Origin: Rhodocyclus gracilis
Lineage (GTDB): Bacteria > Pseudomonadota > Gammaproteobacteria > Burkholderiales > Rhodocyclaceae
Assembly (NCBI RefSeq): GCF_009617575.1
Contig: NZ_WIXJ01000001.1
Span: 62,001 to 126,000, forward strand
Direction: 5' to 3'
Length of the DNA stretch: 64,000 nucleotides
Positions 52,155 through 60,113 of the stretch are shown here, one piece after another; position 1 is the first letter of the stretch; each line of letters begins with the position of its first letter. The notes beneath the pieces were generated by a model. That model had not been told where the DNA came from. It worked only from the letters and a program-made list of their open reading frames with translations, and searched no databases. Position numbers and translations under genes: made by a program.

Positions 52155-53444
52155 ATGCACACACCGCCCTTCCCGCTTCTCGCCGGACGCGAAGCCACCC
52201 TGCCGAGCACCTTTCCTGTCGCCGAGGCTTTCACGCACCACCGCGTTCCCCTCGCCGTCACCAGCGCCGGCTCACGTCGGCGCAAGCTTTGGGAGCTGGA
52301 TCACCGCTTTCACTGTCCGCTCGTCGGCGTCTGCTTCGAGGTCAACGCACTACGCGAAGTCGTGGCACGCCATTTCCACTGCACTGCCGACACCAGCGAT
52401 TTCTCGATCCATACCAGCGCCGTCAGCGCCTGCCAGGAACGCAGCCCCTTGGCCGAAGTGCTGCACAAGCTCCTCGAAAAACGCTTTCAACTGAGCATCC
52501 GCCGCTTCGCCGAGGCAAAAACCACGGATGCCCTGCGCGCACACTGGCATGAAGCCACGCGTAGCGGCAGCGACCTGCCGGCCGCTCTCTGGTCGATCTG
52601 GACACACCCGGCCTGCGACAAAGCATTGACGCAAGAGGTCTATGCCGATATCCACATGATCCAGCATCAGGTCGGCACCGGTACGCGGGCGGATCTGGCA
52701 CAGCTGAAAACCCTGCGCCACGACAATCAAAAGCTGCGCGAGCAACTCGACGCCACCCGCCGCGACGCCGACGCGCTGCGTAGCGAAAAAGCAGCCGAAA
52801 CGCTGGCACTGCGGCAGCAACTCGCCGAACTACACGCCGAACTGGCAGGCAAAAGCGCGCAAGAAGACGCCCTCAAGCGCGAACTCCAGCAACTGCACCA
52901 GCTCCGGCCGGCATTGAAGGAACTCAACGCCCTGCGCGAACGGGCACAGGCGGCAGAAGCCAAGGCCAGCGAGTTGAGCCGCGCCAACATCCTGCTGCGC
53001 AAAGAACTGAGCGCCGCGCAACGCCAACGCCCGGCGACCTGCGCAAGCGCCGCAGCTGCAACGAACGAGCCCAGCCCACTCACACAAGCCAGCGACACGG
53101 CGAAGCTCGACGGCAAATGCGTGCTCTGCGTCGGCGGGCGCACCGGCGCGGTCGACGCCTGCCGGCAGGTCGTGGAAACACGCGGCGGGCGTTTCCTGCA
53201 CCACGACGGAGGCGTCGAAGAAAACCCGCATCGCATCGACGCGGCCGTCGCCGCCGCCGACCTGATCATCTGCCAGGCGGCATGCATCAGCCACAGCGCC
53301 TACTGGCGCGTCAAAGAACAGTGCAAACGCACTGGCAAACGCTGCCTCTTCCTCAAGACGACCGGCATCTCCAGCCTCTCGCGCCTGCTCGATACGGCCG
53401 GGAAAACGCTGGAAGCCCCCGCCGGCGACGAGATTGCTGTCTGA
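52155..53444 (+). CDS. DUF2325-domain coiled-coil protein
   Basis: A cytoplasmic protein of about 429 residues. The N-terminal region (about 15-170) contains LWELDHRFHCPLVGVCF and Cys/His residues (HFHC, ACQERS). A long coiled coil (about 175-310, Leu/Glu/Arg/Gln-rich) follows. The C-terminal DUF2325 domain (about 330-425) has CVLCVGGRTGAVDACRQVVE, DAAVAAADLIICQAACISH and CKRTGKRCLFLKTTG. Its many cysteines suggest metal or redox sensing. The function of DUF2325 is not known. An AGAGG site favours ATG 52155; an ATG at 52128 overlapping the EAL stop is the alternative. It is the last gene of the first heme transcript. Confidence 0.85.
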   Translation: MHTPPFPLLAGREATLPSTFPVAEAFTHHRVPLAVTSAGSRRRKLWELDHRFHCPLVGVCFEVNALREVVARHFHCTADTSDFSIHTSAVSACQERSPLAEVLHKLLEKRFQLSIRRFAEAKTTDALRAHWHEATRSGSDLPAALWSIWTHPACDKALTQEVYADIHMIQHQVGTGTRADLAQLKTLRHDNQKLREQLDATRRDADALRSEKAAETLALRQQLAELHAELAGKSAQEDALKRELQQLHQLRPALKELNALRERAQAAEAKASELSRANILLRKELSAAQRQRPATCASAAAATNEPSPLTQASDTAKLDGKCVLCVGGRTGAVDACRQVVETRGGRFLHHDGGVEENPHRIDAAVAAADLIICQAACISHSAYWRVKEQCKRTGKRCLFLKTTGISSLSRLLDTAGKTLEAPAGDEIAV

Positions 53445-53556
53445 GACGAGAAGGCTGCCTCAATGCGCAGCTTGAAGCCTTCCTCTACCGAGGGAACGCA
53501 CCCAATCTACCGGAGAACAGGGCAATGCCTTGCCCTCCAGACACCGGCGCAAAACC

Positions 53557-53600
53557 TTACAAACGATAAACATTATCGATTACAATAATAACAATTCTCA
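53557..53600 (+). promoter_or_regulatory. Fur-box-containing promoter before tonB-exbB-exbD
   Basis: The perfect palindrome CGATAA-ACA-TTATCG (53564-53578) matches a Fur core. It lies between TTACAA (53557-53562) and TACAAT (53581-53586), spaced by 18 bases. A second AT-rich half-site array, ATAATAACAATTCTC, follows (about 53586-53600). Iron repression of the downstream genes is strongly suggested. Confidence 0.78.
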
Positions 53601-53615
53601 ATTGGAGGCAGCTTT

Positions 53616-54284
53616 TTGTCGCTCGCACACGCTCATCCGGGCAGCACTTCCGGCATCCAGCGCACCGCCTATGGCGCGCCACGGCTTTCGAAAAGCGGCA
53701 TCCTCGCCGTGCTGGCGGCGCACGCTGCGCTACTGAGCCTTGCCATCCACCTCGATGTACTGCCCTCGCCGGTACCGATGCCGGCGCTGATGGTCAGCCT
53801 GCTGCCCGCCGCGACGGCCGCTGCGCAACCCACACCGAGCGAGCCCCCGCCACCGCGTGCCAAGCCGACACCAGCGACGAAGCCGCAACCCAGCCGCACA
53901 CTCACCACCAACGCCACGTCGCCCGCAACGACCAGCGCCCCCCCTGAGCCGCCGCCCGCCGCACCGCCTGTGGCGCCCGCGCCCGCCGCCCCCGCGCCCG
54001 TCAGCCCGCCCCGCTTTGACGCCGACTACCTGAAAAACCCGGCGCCCAACTATCCGCCGATGTCCCGCCGCATGGGCGAAGAAGGCAAGGTGCTGCTGCG
54101 CGTTTTCGTCGACGCCGGCGGTCGCCCGACGCAGATCGAGATCAAGAGCAGCAGCGGTTCGCCGCGTCTCGATCAGGCGGCGAGCGAAGCCGTCTGGCGC
54201 TGGCAGTTTGTCCCCGCACGACAAGGCGACGAGGCACGCGCGGCGTGGGTCGTCGTTCCCATCGTTTTTACCCTGAAAGGCTGA
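53616..54284 (+). CDS. tonB: TonB energy-transducing protein
   Basis: A 222-residue periplasm-spanning protein. It has an N-terminal membrane helix (about 28-48, GILAVLAAHAALLSLAIHL), a Pro/Ala/Thr-rich spacer (about 65-130) and a C-terminal TonB domain (about 135-222). The C-terminal domain shows NPAPNYPPMSRRMGEEGKV and WRWQFVPARQGDEA. It begins with TTG 8 bases after GGAGG; no ATG fits. It starts tonB-exbB-exbD, one base before exbB. It likely serves the heme receptor and others in the cell. Confidence 0.93.
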   Translation: MSLAHAHPGSTSGIQRTAYGAPRLSKSGILAVLAAHAALLSLAIHLDVLPSPVPMPALMVSLLPAATAAAQPTPSEPPPPRAKPTPATKPQPSRTLTTNATSPATTSAPPEPPPAAPPVAPAPAAPAPVSPPRFDADYLKNPAPNYPPMSRRMGEEGKVLLRVFVDAGGRPTQIEIKSSSGSPRLDQAASEAVWRWQFVPARQGDEARAAWVVVPIVFTLKG

Positions 54285-54285
54285 T

Positions 54286-55074
54286 ATGGAATCCCCGCTT
54301 GGCTTTGGCCACTTTCTCACCCATGCCGACGGCGTCGCCATGGTTTTGCTGACGATCATGCTCTTCGCCTCGGTCGGATCGTGGTTCCTCATCGCCAATA
54401 AAGGCTTGCAGGCACTTCGCCAGCGACGCAGCAGCACGCGCTTCCTCGCTGATTTCTGGGAGGCTCCCAACCTCGAAGCCGTTGCCGCACGCCTGCGCGA
54501 AAGCGGCGTCACCGAGCCCTTCTCGCACCTCGTGCACCACGGCTTTACGGCCATCGAGCAATACAACCGCCGGCAAAGCAGCGGCTCGGCCGCCAGCCTG
54601 ATCGATGCCGGCGCGCCCGACGACCTGCTGACGCGGGCGCTCAAGCGCGCCATCGACGAGGACCGCAGCCGTCTCGAATTCGGCCAGACCTTCCTCGCCA
54701 CGGTCGCCTCCAGCGCCCCCTTCGTCGGCCTCTTCGGCACCGTCTGGGGCATCTACCACGCGCTCATCGCCATCGGCATTTCCGGCCAGGGAACGCTCGA
54801 CAAGGTCGCCGGCCCAGTGGGTGAAGCCCTGATCATGACGGGGATCGGCCTCGCCACGGCAATCCCCGCTGCTGTCGCCTACAACGCCTTTGCCCGCGCC
54901 AACCGCAACACGCTGGCCGAACTCAACGCTTTCGCCTACGACGTCTTCGCCTTCCTCGCGACCGGCATCAAGACCTCGCCCATGCTCACCGATGCACGCA
55001 CCACCAGCGAAAAGGTGATCGCCCTGTCGCGCGCTCACCACGCCGCCGATGCCGCCGGTCTGGCCCTGCGTTAG
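54286..55074 (+). CDS. exbB: biopolymer transport protein ExbB
   Basis: A 262-residue inner-membrane protein with three helices (about 15-37, 140-165 and 180-200). The family core FLATVASSAPFVGLFGTVWGIYHALIAIG and GEALIMTGIGLATAIPAAVAYNAF is fully conserved. It forms the proton channel that powers TonB. It lies between tonB and exbD with 11 bases to exbD. Confidence 0.96.
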   Translation: MESPLGFGHFLTHADGVAMVLLTIMLFASVGSWFLIANKGLQALRQRRSSTRFLADFWEAPNLEAVAARLRESGVTEPFSHLVHHGFTAIEQYNRRQSSGSAASLIDAGAPDDLLTRALKRAIDEDRSRLEFGQTFLATVASSAPFVGLFGTVWGIYHALIAIGISGQGTLDKVAGPVGEALIMTGIGLATAIPAAVAYNAFARANRNTLAELNAFAYDVFAFLATGIKTSPMLTDARTTSEKVIALSRAHHAADAAGLALR

Positions 55075-55085
55075 GAGACTCTGCC

Positions 55086-55505
55086 ATGGCCTTTGCCAGC
55101 CTCGACGCGGGCGACGACAACGCCCCGCTTGCCGAAATCAACATGGTGCCGCTCATCGACGTCATGCTCGTCCTGTTGATCATTTTCATCGTCACCGCGC
55201 CCCTGCTGACCCACGCGGTCAAGCTCGACCTGCCGCATGCGGCGTCCTCGCCCAATCAAACGCAGGCCGAGCACGTGCAGGTCGCCATCGACGCGCACAA
55301 ACAGCTGTTCTGGAACGGTGAAGCCGTCGACGACGCGACCTTCGCCCGCCGCCTCGATGCCGCCGCTGCCGTGCAACCTCAGCCCGAGCTGCATCTGCGC
55401 GCCGATCGCACGACGCCGTACGAAACGGTCGCGCAGGTCATGTCGGAAGTTGCCCGCCACGGTCTCACCCGCATTGGCTTCGTCACCGATCCGACAACGC
55501 CCTAA
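55086..55505 (+). CDS. exbD: biopolymer transport protein ExbD
   Basis: A 139-residue protein with one membrane helix (about 20-41). Its INMVPLIDVMLVLLIIFIV includes the proton-carrying Asp. A periplasmic domain follows (about 50-135, HLRADRTTPYETVAQVMSEVARHGLTRIGFVT). Partner of ExbB and TonB. GGAGA-type ribosome site precedes the ATG. Confidence 0.96.
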   Translation: MAFASLDAGDDNAPLAEINMVPLIDVMLVLLIIFIVTAPLLTHAVKLDLPHAASSPNQTQAEHVQVAIDAHKQLFWNGEAVDDATFARRLDAAAAVQPQPELHLRADRTTPYETVAQVMSEVARHGLTRIGFVTDPTTP

Positions 55506-55584
55506 GCCCACGGGGAGGCGCCGCCCCCCCATCCCTCCCACTCCCCCGCCGTTGTGCAACGCCCACCGCCCAAGGAGCCACGCC

Positions 55585-56007
55585 ATGACCGAGATCGTCG
55601 ATATCACCGAAATCAGCGAGAGTAGCCTTCTGTCCGAAGAATCCAGCCTCCTGAGCGCATCGGCGACAGCGGTCGCTCCAGCCCATCTGGCCGCCGCCGC
55701 CCTGGCGCATCTGGCCACGCACATGCAAACGCGCTGCCCGCGCTCGGCGGCGCTGGCCGTCATGCTGCTCGAACGCCTCGCCGTCGACGAACGTGCTGAC
55801 GCCCACCTGCGTACCCACGCCCGCCAGCTGGCGGACGTTCTCGAACGCGACCCGCTGCTTGAAACCCCTGTCAGCGACGCGCAGGCGACACGCGCCGAGC
55901 CACGCGAACCATACGGCTCACGCGACTCAAGCCGCAACGAACCGTACAGCCCCTCCCCGCGCCCTTCGCACGCCGCCCCCCTGACGACGGCCGAGGCCGT
56001 GCAATGA
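55585..56007 (+). CDS. hypothetical protein in the tonB-hemP unit
   Basis: A 140-residue protein I do not recognise. It has an acidic N-terminus with VDITEISESSLLSEESSLLS and an Ala/Leu-rich helical middle (about 27-85). The Ser/Pro/Arg-rich tail contains the repeated pattern EPYGSRDSSRNEPYSPS. No signal peptide or membrane helix is clear. AAGGAG lies upstream of the ATG at 55585, and the stop overlaps the next start by ATGA. Its place between exbD and hemP suggests a role tied to heme or iron, but nothing in the sequence shows which. Confidence 0.72.
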   Translation: MTEIVDITEISESSLLSEESSLLSASATAVAPAHLAAAALAHLATHMQTRCPRSAALAVMLLERLAVDERADAHLRTHARQLADVLERDPLLETPVSDAQATRAEPREPYGSRDSSRNEPYSPSPRPSHAAPLTTAEAVQ

Positions 56008-56339
56008 ACGCGATCAATCACGCCGAGCGGGAAGCCCTGCTCGCCGCCGCCGAAACGCCGGCGGAGCGGCATCTATCGGCGCAACTCGCACACGAACGTC
56101 GCCAGTGGCAGGGGCGAGAGGATGTCTTGCGGCAGCAGATCGCCCGTCTCCAGCAACGCGTCGAGACGCTCGCCCGCATGGCGGCACACACCGCCGCACT
56201 GCAACGGCGTCTGGCGCGTTTCGAGTCGGGCGTCATTTTCAACGAGATGGGACGGCGCATCGGCGAGCTGGAAGCCGCACTCGCCCATCTGCGCACACTG
56301 GGCGGCGACAGCCTTGATCGTCCGCAGCTCTGTCCCTAG
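56004..56339 (+). CDS. hypothetical helical/coiled-coil protein
   Basis: A 111-residue mostly helical protein. It is rich in Glu/Arg/Gln/Leu with heptad-like stretches at about 22-72 (LAHERRQWQGREDVLRQQIA and following) and 80-100. I do not recognise a family. ATGA overlap with the preceding gene implies coupled translation, perhaps making interacting partners. There is no signal peptide. Confidence 0.72.
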   Translation: MNAINHAEREALLAAAETPAERHLSAQLAHERRQWQGREDVLRQQIARLQQRVETLARMAAHTAALQRRLARFESGVIFNEMGRRIGELEAALAHLRTLGGDSLDRPQLCP

Positions 56340-56448
56340 AGGGCCGGCCAGACGCTGCACCGCGCAAAACCACGATATTGTCGAACAGTCGCCAACGCCG
56401 CGCCCATCCCGTACGACATTTGCCCCCTACCCGACACGGAGTTCCCCC

Positions 56449-56631
56449 ATGCCATCCGAACCGCGCCTCACCCCCCCCTCCACCGACGCCAGCAACACGC
56501 CCGGACAACGCCCCGAAAGGATCGACAGCCGCACGCTGCTACGTGACGGCCGCGAACTGATCATTGCCCATCAGGGCGAGGAATATCGCCTGCGCCTGAC
56601 GCGACAGGAAAAACTGATCCTGACGAAGTAG
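56449..56631 (+). CDS. hemP: hemin uptake protein HemP
   Basis: A 60-residue HemP-family protein. The C-terminal half, with IDSRTLLRDGRELIIAHQGEEY and YRLRLTRQEKLILTK, matches the conserved end of the family. HemP is a small Fur-regulated protein often beside heme receptors; it has been shown to support heme-receptor gene expression in Burkholderia. Here it closes the tonB-exbB-exbD unit rather than preceding the receptor. A 109-base gap before it could hold its own promoter. Confidence 0.92.
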   Translation: MPSEPRLTPPSTDASNTPGQRPERIDSRTLLRDGRELIIAHQGEEYRLRLTRQEKLILTK

Positions 56632-56675
56632 TTGACGCAGCAGTGCCGCCCCCAGGCGCGCTCTCCAGTGTCAAC

Positions 56676-57596
56676 TCAGGCCACCTCAGGCCCCCGTGAC
56701 GCCGCTTCCGCCTCGCGACGCAAGGCCGCACCCTCGATGATCGCCAGCACGGCAGGATGCGTCACCCGCCGCTCGACCGAAATTGCGAAGTAGCTTTCAC
56801 GCACCGCATCGGTCGTGCCGACGAGTTCGACGCCGTAATTCGCCATGACTTCGTCACGTACTGCCAGCGTTACCGGGAACACCCCGACGCCCGCACGACC
56901 AAAGGCTTTCATGAGGCCACTGTCGTCAAACTCGCCCACCACGCGCGGCACGATGCGCTGACGCTCGAACCACGCCAGCAGACGCTGGCGCAAGGCCGAG
57001 TCGTCGCCGGGCAACAAGAGGGGTTGTCCATGCAGCGAATGCGGAAAATCCTTGTCGAGCTGCGCCGCCAGCGACGGAATGGCGAAAAAGCCTGTACCGT
57101 TTTCGCCCAGCCGATGGTTGTAGCCACGCACGTTGATGCCCGACGGCAAGGGCCGGTCGGCCAGAACGATGTCGAGCCGATGCAAGGCCAGATCGGCCAG
57201 CAGACTCTCGAGCTTCCCCTCCCGACAGACAAAGCGCATCGTCTCGGCGCCCGCCAAGGCCGGAGCGAGCATGCGATAGGCGAGACTCTTCGGCACGGCA
57301 TCAGAGACGCCGACACGAAAATTCCGCGCCCGTCCCGCCGGCAGACTGCGCAAGGCATCGGACAACTCACCCGCCACCGAGAACATTTCGTCGGCGTAGG
57401 AAAACGCCATCCGCCCCGCCTCCGTCAACTCGATTCCCTTGCCCGCCGGGCGAAACAGCTTGACACCACAACGTTCCTCGAACTGCCGCAACTGCGTCGA
57501 CAAGGTCTGTGGCGTCAGGTGAAGCCGCTCGCTGGCGCGCGCCACACCGCCCCATTTAGCCACCGCCCAAAAGTAATGCAGATGTTTGAAGTTCAT
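56676..57596 (-). CDS. nhaR: NhaR-type LysR-family regulator
   Basis: A 306-residue regulator. The helix-turn-helix domain (about 1-60) is MNFKHLHYFWAVAKWGGVARASERLHLTPQTLSTQLRQFEE, very like NhaR. A LysR effector domain follows (about 90-295). NhaR in enterobacteria senses Na/Li and activates nhaA, but no antiporter lies next to it here. It is divergent from htpX across 116 bases, so it might act on that promoter. The nearby metal-efflux operon is another possible context. Family call is good; the stimulus is inferred. Confidence 0.85.
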   Translation of the reverse strand: MNFKHLHYFWAVAKWGGVARASERLHLTPQTLSTQLRQFEERCGVKLFRPAGKGIELTEAGRMAFSYADEMFSVAGELSDALRSLPAGRARNFRVGVSDAVPKSLAYRMLAPALAGAETMRFVCREGKLESLLADLALHRLDIVLADRPLPSGINVRGYNHRLGENGTGFFAIPSLAAQLDKDFPHSLHGQPLLLPGDDSALRQRLLAWFERQRIVPRVVGEFDDSGLMKAFGRAGVGVFPVTLAVRDEVMANYGVELVGTTDAVRESYFAISVERRVTHPAVLAIIEGAALRREAEAASRGPEVA

Positions 57597-57712
57597 CGCT
57601 TCTCATCAATTTTATGGATGAGTCGATTCTAAAGACTCGATTTTATTTTATCAACGCCAGTCTCTAATATGCCCAGACACGGGAAGCCCCCGACTACCGG
57701 AGTCACGCTGCC

Positions 57713-58588
57713 ATGAAACGGATATTCCTCTTTCTGCTGACCAACCTGGCGATTGTCGCCGTTCTCAGCATTTCGCTACGCCTCCTGGGCGTCGACCACT
57801 ACCTCGATGCCAATGGGCTCAACATATCGTCGCTGCTGATCTTCGCGGTCGTCATGGGTTTTGGCGGCTCGTTCATCTCGCTCGCCATTTCCAAATGGTC
57901 GGCCAAGCGCATGACGGGCGCCCAGGTCATCGAGACGCCGACCTCGGAAGCCGAGCGCTGGCTGCTCAACACGGTACGCCAGCAAGCGACCGCCGCCGGC
58001 ATCGACATGCCGGAAGTCGCCATCTACGACAGCCCCGAACCGAACGCCTTCGCCACCGGCATGAGCCGCAATTCGGCGCTTGTCGCCGTCAGTACCGGAC
58101 TCCTCCGTGGCATGACGCACGACGAGATCGAGGCGGTGCTGGCACACGAAATCAGCCACGTCGCCAATGGCGACATGGTGACGCTCGCCTTGGTGCAGGG
58201 CGTCGTCAACACCTTCGTCTTTTTCTTCGCCCGCATCTTTGGCTACTTCGTCGACCGCGTCATCCTCAAAAACGAAGAAGGCCACGGCATCGGCTACTGG
58301 GTAGCGAGTATGGTCGCCGAACTGGTGCTCGGCGTGCTGGCGATGATCGTCGTGCAATGGGTCAGCCGTCATCGCGAATTCCGCGCCGACGCCGGTTCTG
58401 CCGCCCTCGCCGGCCGCGACAAGATGATCGGCGCCCTGCGTCGCCTCGACGCCGCTCACCCGCAACCCTTGCCGGAGCAGATGTCGGCCTTCGGCATCGC
58501 CGGCAAGAACGGCGGTGGACTGAGCGCCCTCTTCATGTCGCATCCGCCCATCGCCGAGCGTATCGCCGCCCTGCAGGCGCTGCGCTAA
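57713..58588 (+). CDS. htpX: membrane metalloprotease HtpX
   Basis: M48 protease degrading misfolded membrane proteins. The 291-residue product has two N-terminal helices (about 4-25 and 35-55). The zinc motif [13 protein letters not shown] (HExxH) is near residue 143, two further helices follow (about 158-178 and 195-215), and the third zinc ligand Glu lies in [11 protein letters not shown]. Length matches E. coli HtpX (293). It probably has its own promoter in the 116-base divergent region. Confidence 0.96.
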   Translation: MKRIFLFLLTNLAIVAVLSISLRLLGVDHYLDANGLNISSLLIFAVVMGFGGSFISLAISKWSAKRMTGAQVIETPTSEAERWLLNTVRQQATAAGIDMPEVAIYDSPEPNAFATGMSRNSALVAVSTGLLRGMTHDEIEAVLAHEISHVANGDMVTLALVQGVVNTFVFFFARIFGYFVDRVILKNEEGHGIGYWVASMVAELVLGVLAMIVVQWVSRHREFRADAGSAALAGRDKMIGALRRLDAAHPQPLPEQMSAFGIAGKNGGGLSALFMSHPPIAERIAALQALR

Positions 58589-58708
58589 GGCAGACGGCGC
58601 CGGCAAAACACCGCTGGGGCCGTTGCCGTACGCACCGCTCCATTGCCGAGCCACCTCAGCGCGCTCGCACTCCCTGCCGCCCCTCGCCATCACCACCGAA
58701 AGCTCCTG

Positions 58709-60082
58709 ATGCCTTCGCCAAATCGTTCGCTACAGCGCCCGCTTGCCGCAGCGTGCGCCCCGTCGGGCCGCCTGCGCTCATCGCGCCGGCAGCTCGCCGC
58801 GCTGTCCGCAACGTCCGCACTCTCTGCACTCGCCATTTCCCTCAGTGTCGCCATGCCCGCTCCAGCGAGCGCGGCCGAAGCGCAACGGCAAGCAGGAGCG
58901 GCCATCAGCGGCGAGACTTACTCGCTCGAACAGCTGCTGAACCTCGCCAAAACCGTCAATCGCGGCGTCCTAGCCGCCCGCGATCAGGTCGACGCGGCCC
59001 GCTCGGGCATTCGTACCGCAGGCGCCTTTCCCAACCCCGAAATCGAATACCTGAGCGGCAAATCGAACGCCCGTATTCCCGGCACGACGGCGGGCGATCT
59101 GCGCACGATCACGGTGACACAACCCCTGCCGCTGCCGGGGCAGCGCGGCCTGCGCGAAGACGCGGCAACGGCCGCCGCCGATGCGGCGAGCGCCGATCTC
59201 CTCGCCTTCGAAGCGGAGACGGCGGCACGCGTCAAACTGGCCTACTTCGACGTTCTGCGTCGTGACGCCGAAGCCCGCGCCGCGCAGGAAGACGCCGCCC
59301 TCATGGCGCAGATCCGCAAACGCATCCAGCTACGCGTCGAGACCGGCGAGTCGGCGCGGTACGAGCTGATCAAATCCGACGCAGAACTCCTCAACGCCCG
59401 CAAATCCGAAGCCAGCGCCGCCCTGCGCGCGCAACAGGCACGCGCCGCCCTGCGCGAAGCGGTCGGCGAAGGACTCCCCGCCAACTTCAGTGTTCGCGGC
59501 GACCTCGAAGCGGACAGCGGACGCGGCGGCGAATTGCCGACACTGGCCGCCCTGCGCGAAGAAGTCCTCTCCCGCAATCCCGAACTCACCCGCGCCCGTG
59601 CCGAGCGGCAGCGGGCCGAACATCAGTTATCGCTGGAACGCAGTCTACGGCTGCCGAGCGTCGCCGTACGCGCCAGTCAGGAGCAAGACCCCGAGCTGCG
59701 TTCCTCGCGCATCGGGCTCGTCCTGACCGTTCCCCTGTGGGATCAGCGCAGCGGCCCGGTCGGCGAGGCGAGCGCGCAACTTGCCCGCGCCGGCAACGCG
59801 CTGGCGGCGCGCGAATTCGCGCTGACGCAGGCGCTGGAAACGGCCTATCGCCAATTCGAGATCGCCAACACGCAAGTCGCGGCGCTCGAAGGCGGCATCG
59901 TCCGCCAGGCCGAATCGGCGCTGCGCGTCGCCGAGGCCGCCTACCGCTTCGGCGAGCGCGGCATTCTCGACTACCTCGATGCGCAACGCGTCTTTCGCGC
60001 CGCGCGGAACGAACTGATCACTGCCCGCTACGAGCTTGTCGCCGCCCGCGTCGACATCGAACGTCTGCGTGCCAACCGCTAG
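58709..60082 (+). CDS. TolC/CzcC-type outer-membrane efflux protein
   Basis: A 457-residue outer-membrane channel protein. It has a signal-like N-terminus (about 25-52, ending ASAAEA) preceded by an Arg-rich leader. Two OEP repeats (about 70-260 and 270-455) contain long helices, with NPEIEYLSGK, VTQPLPLPGQRGLRE, RVETGESARYELIKSDAEL and FGERGILDYLDAQRVF. It is the outer-membrane part of the tripartite pump with the two following genes. ATG 58709 is preferred over a TTG at 58643. Metal specificity cannot be told. Confidence 0.9.
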   Translation: MPSPNRSLQRPLAAACAPSGRLRSSRRQLAALSATSALSALAISLSVAMPAPASAAEAQRQAGAAISGETYSLEQLLNLAKTVNRGVLAARDQVDAARSGIRTAGAFPNPEIEYLSGKSNARIPGTTAGDLRTITVTQPLPLPGQRGLREDAATAAADAASADLLAFEAETAARVKLAYFDVLRRDAEARAAQEDAALMAQIRKRIQLRVETGESARYELIKSDAELLNARKSEASAALRAQQARAALREAVGEGLPANFSVRGDLEADSGRGGELPTLAALREEVLSRNPELTRARAERQRAEHQLSLERSLRLPSVAVRASQEQDPELRSSRIGLVLTVPLWDQRSGPVGEASAQLARAGNALAAREFALTQALETAYRQFEIANTQVAALEGGIVRQAESALRVAEAAYRFGERGILDYLDAQRVFRAARNELITARYELVAARVDIERLRANR

Positions 60083-60113
60083 CTCTGCGGCCGTGCGTCG
60101 CGAAAGGAAGTCC

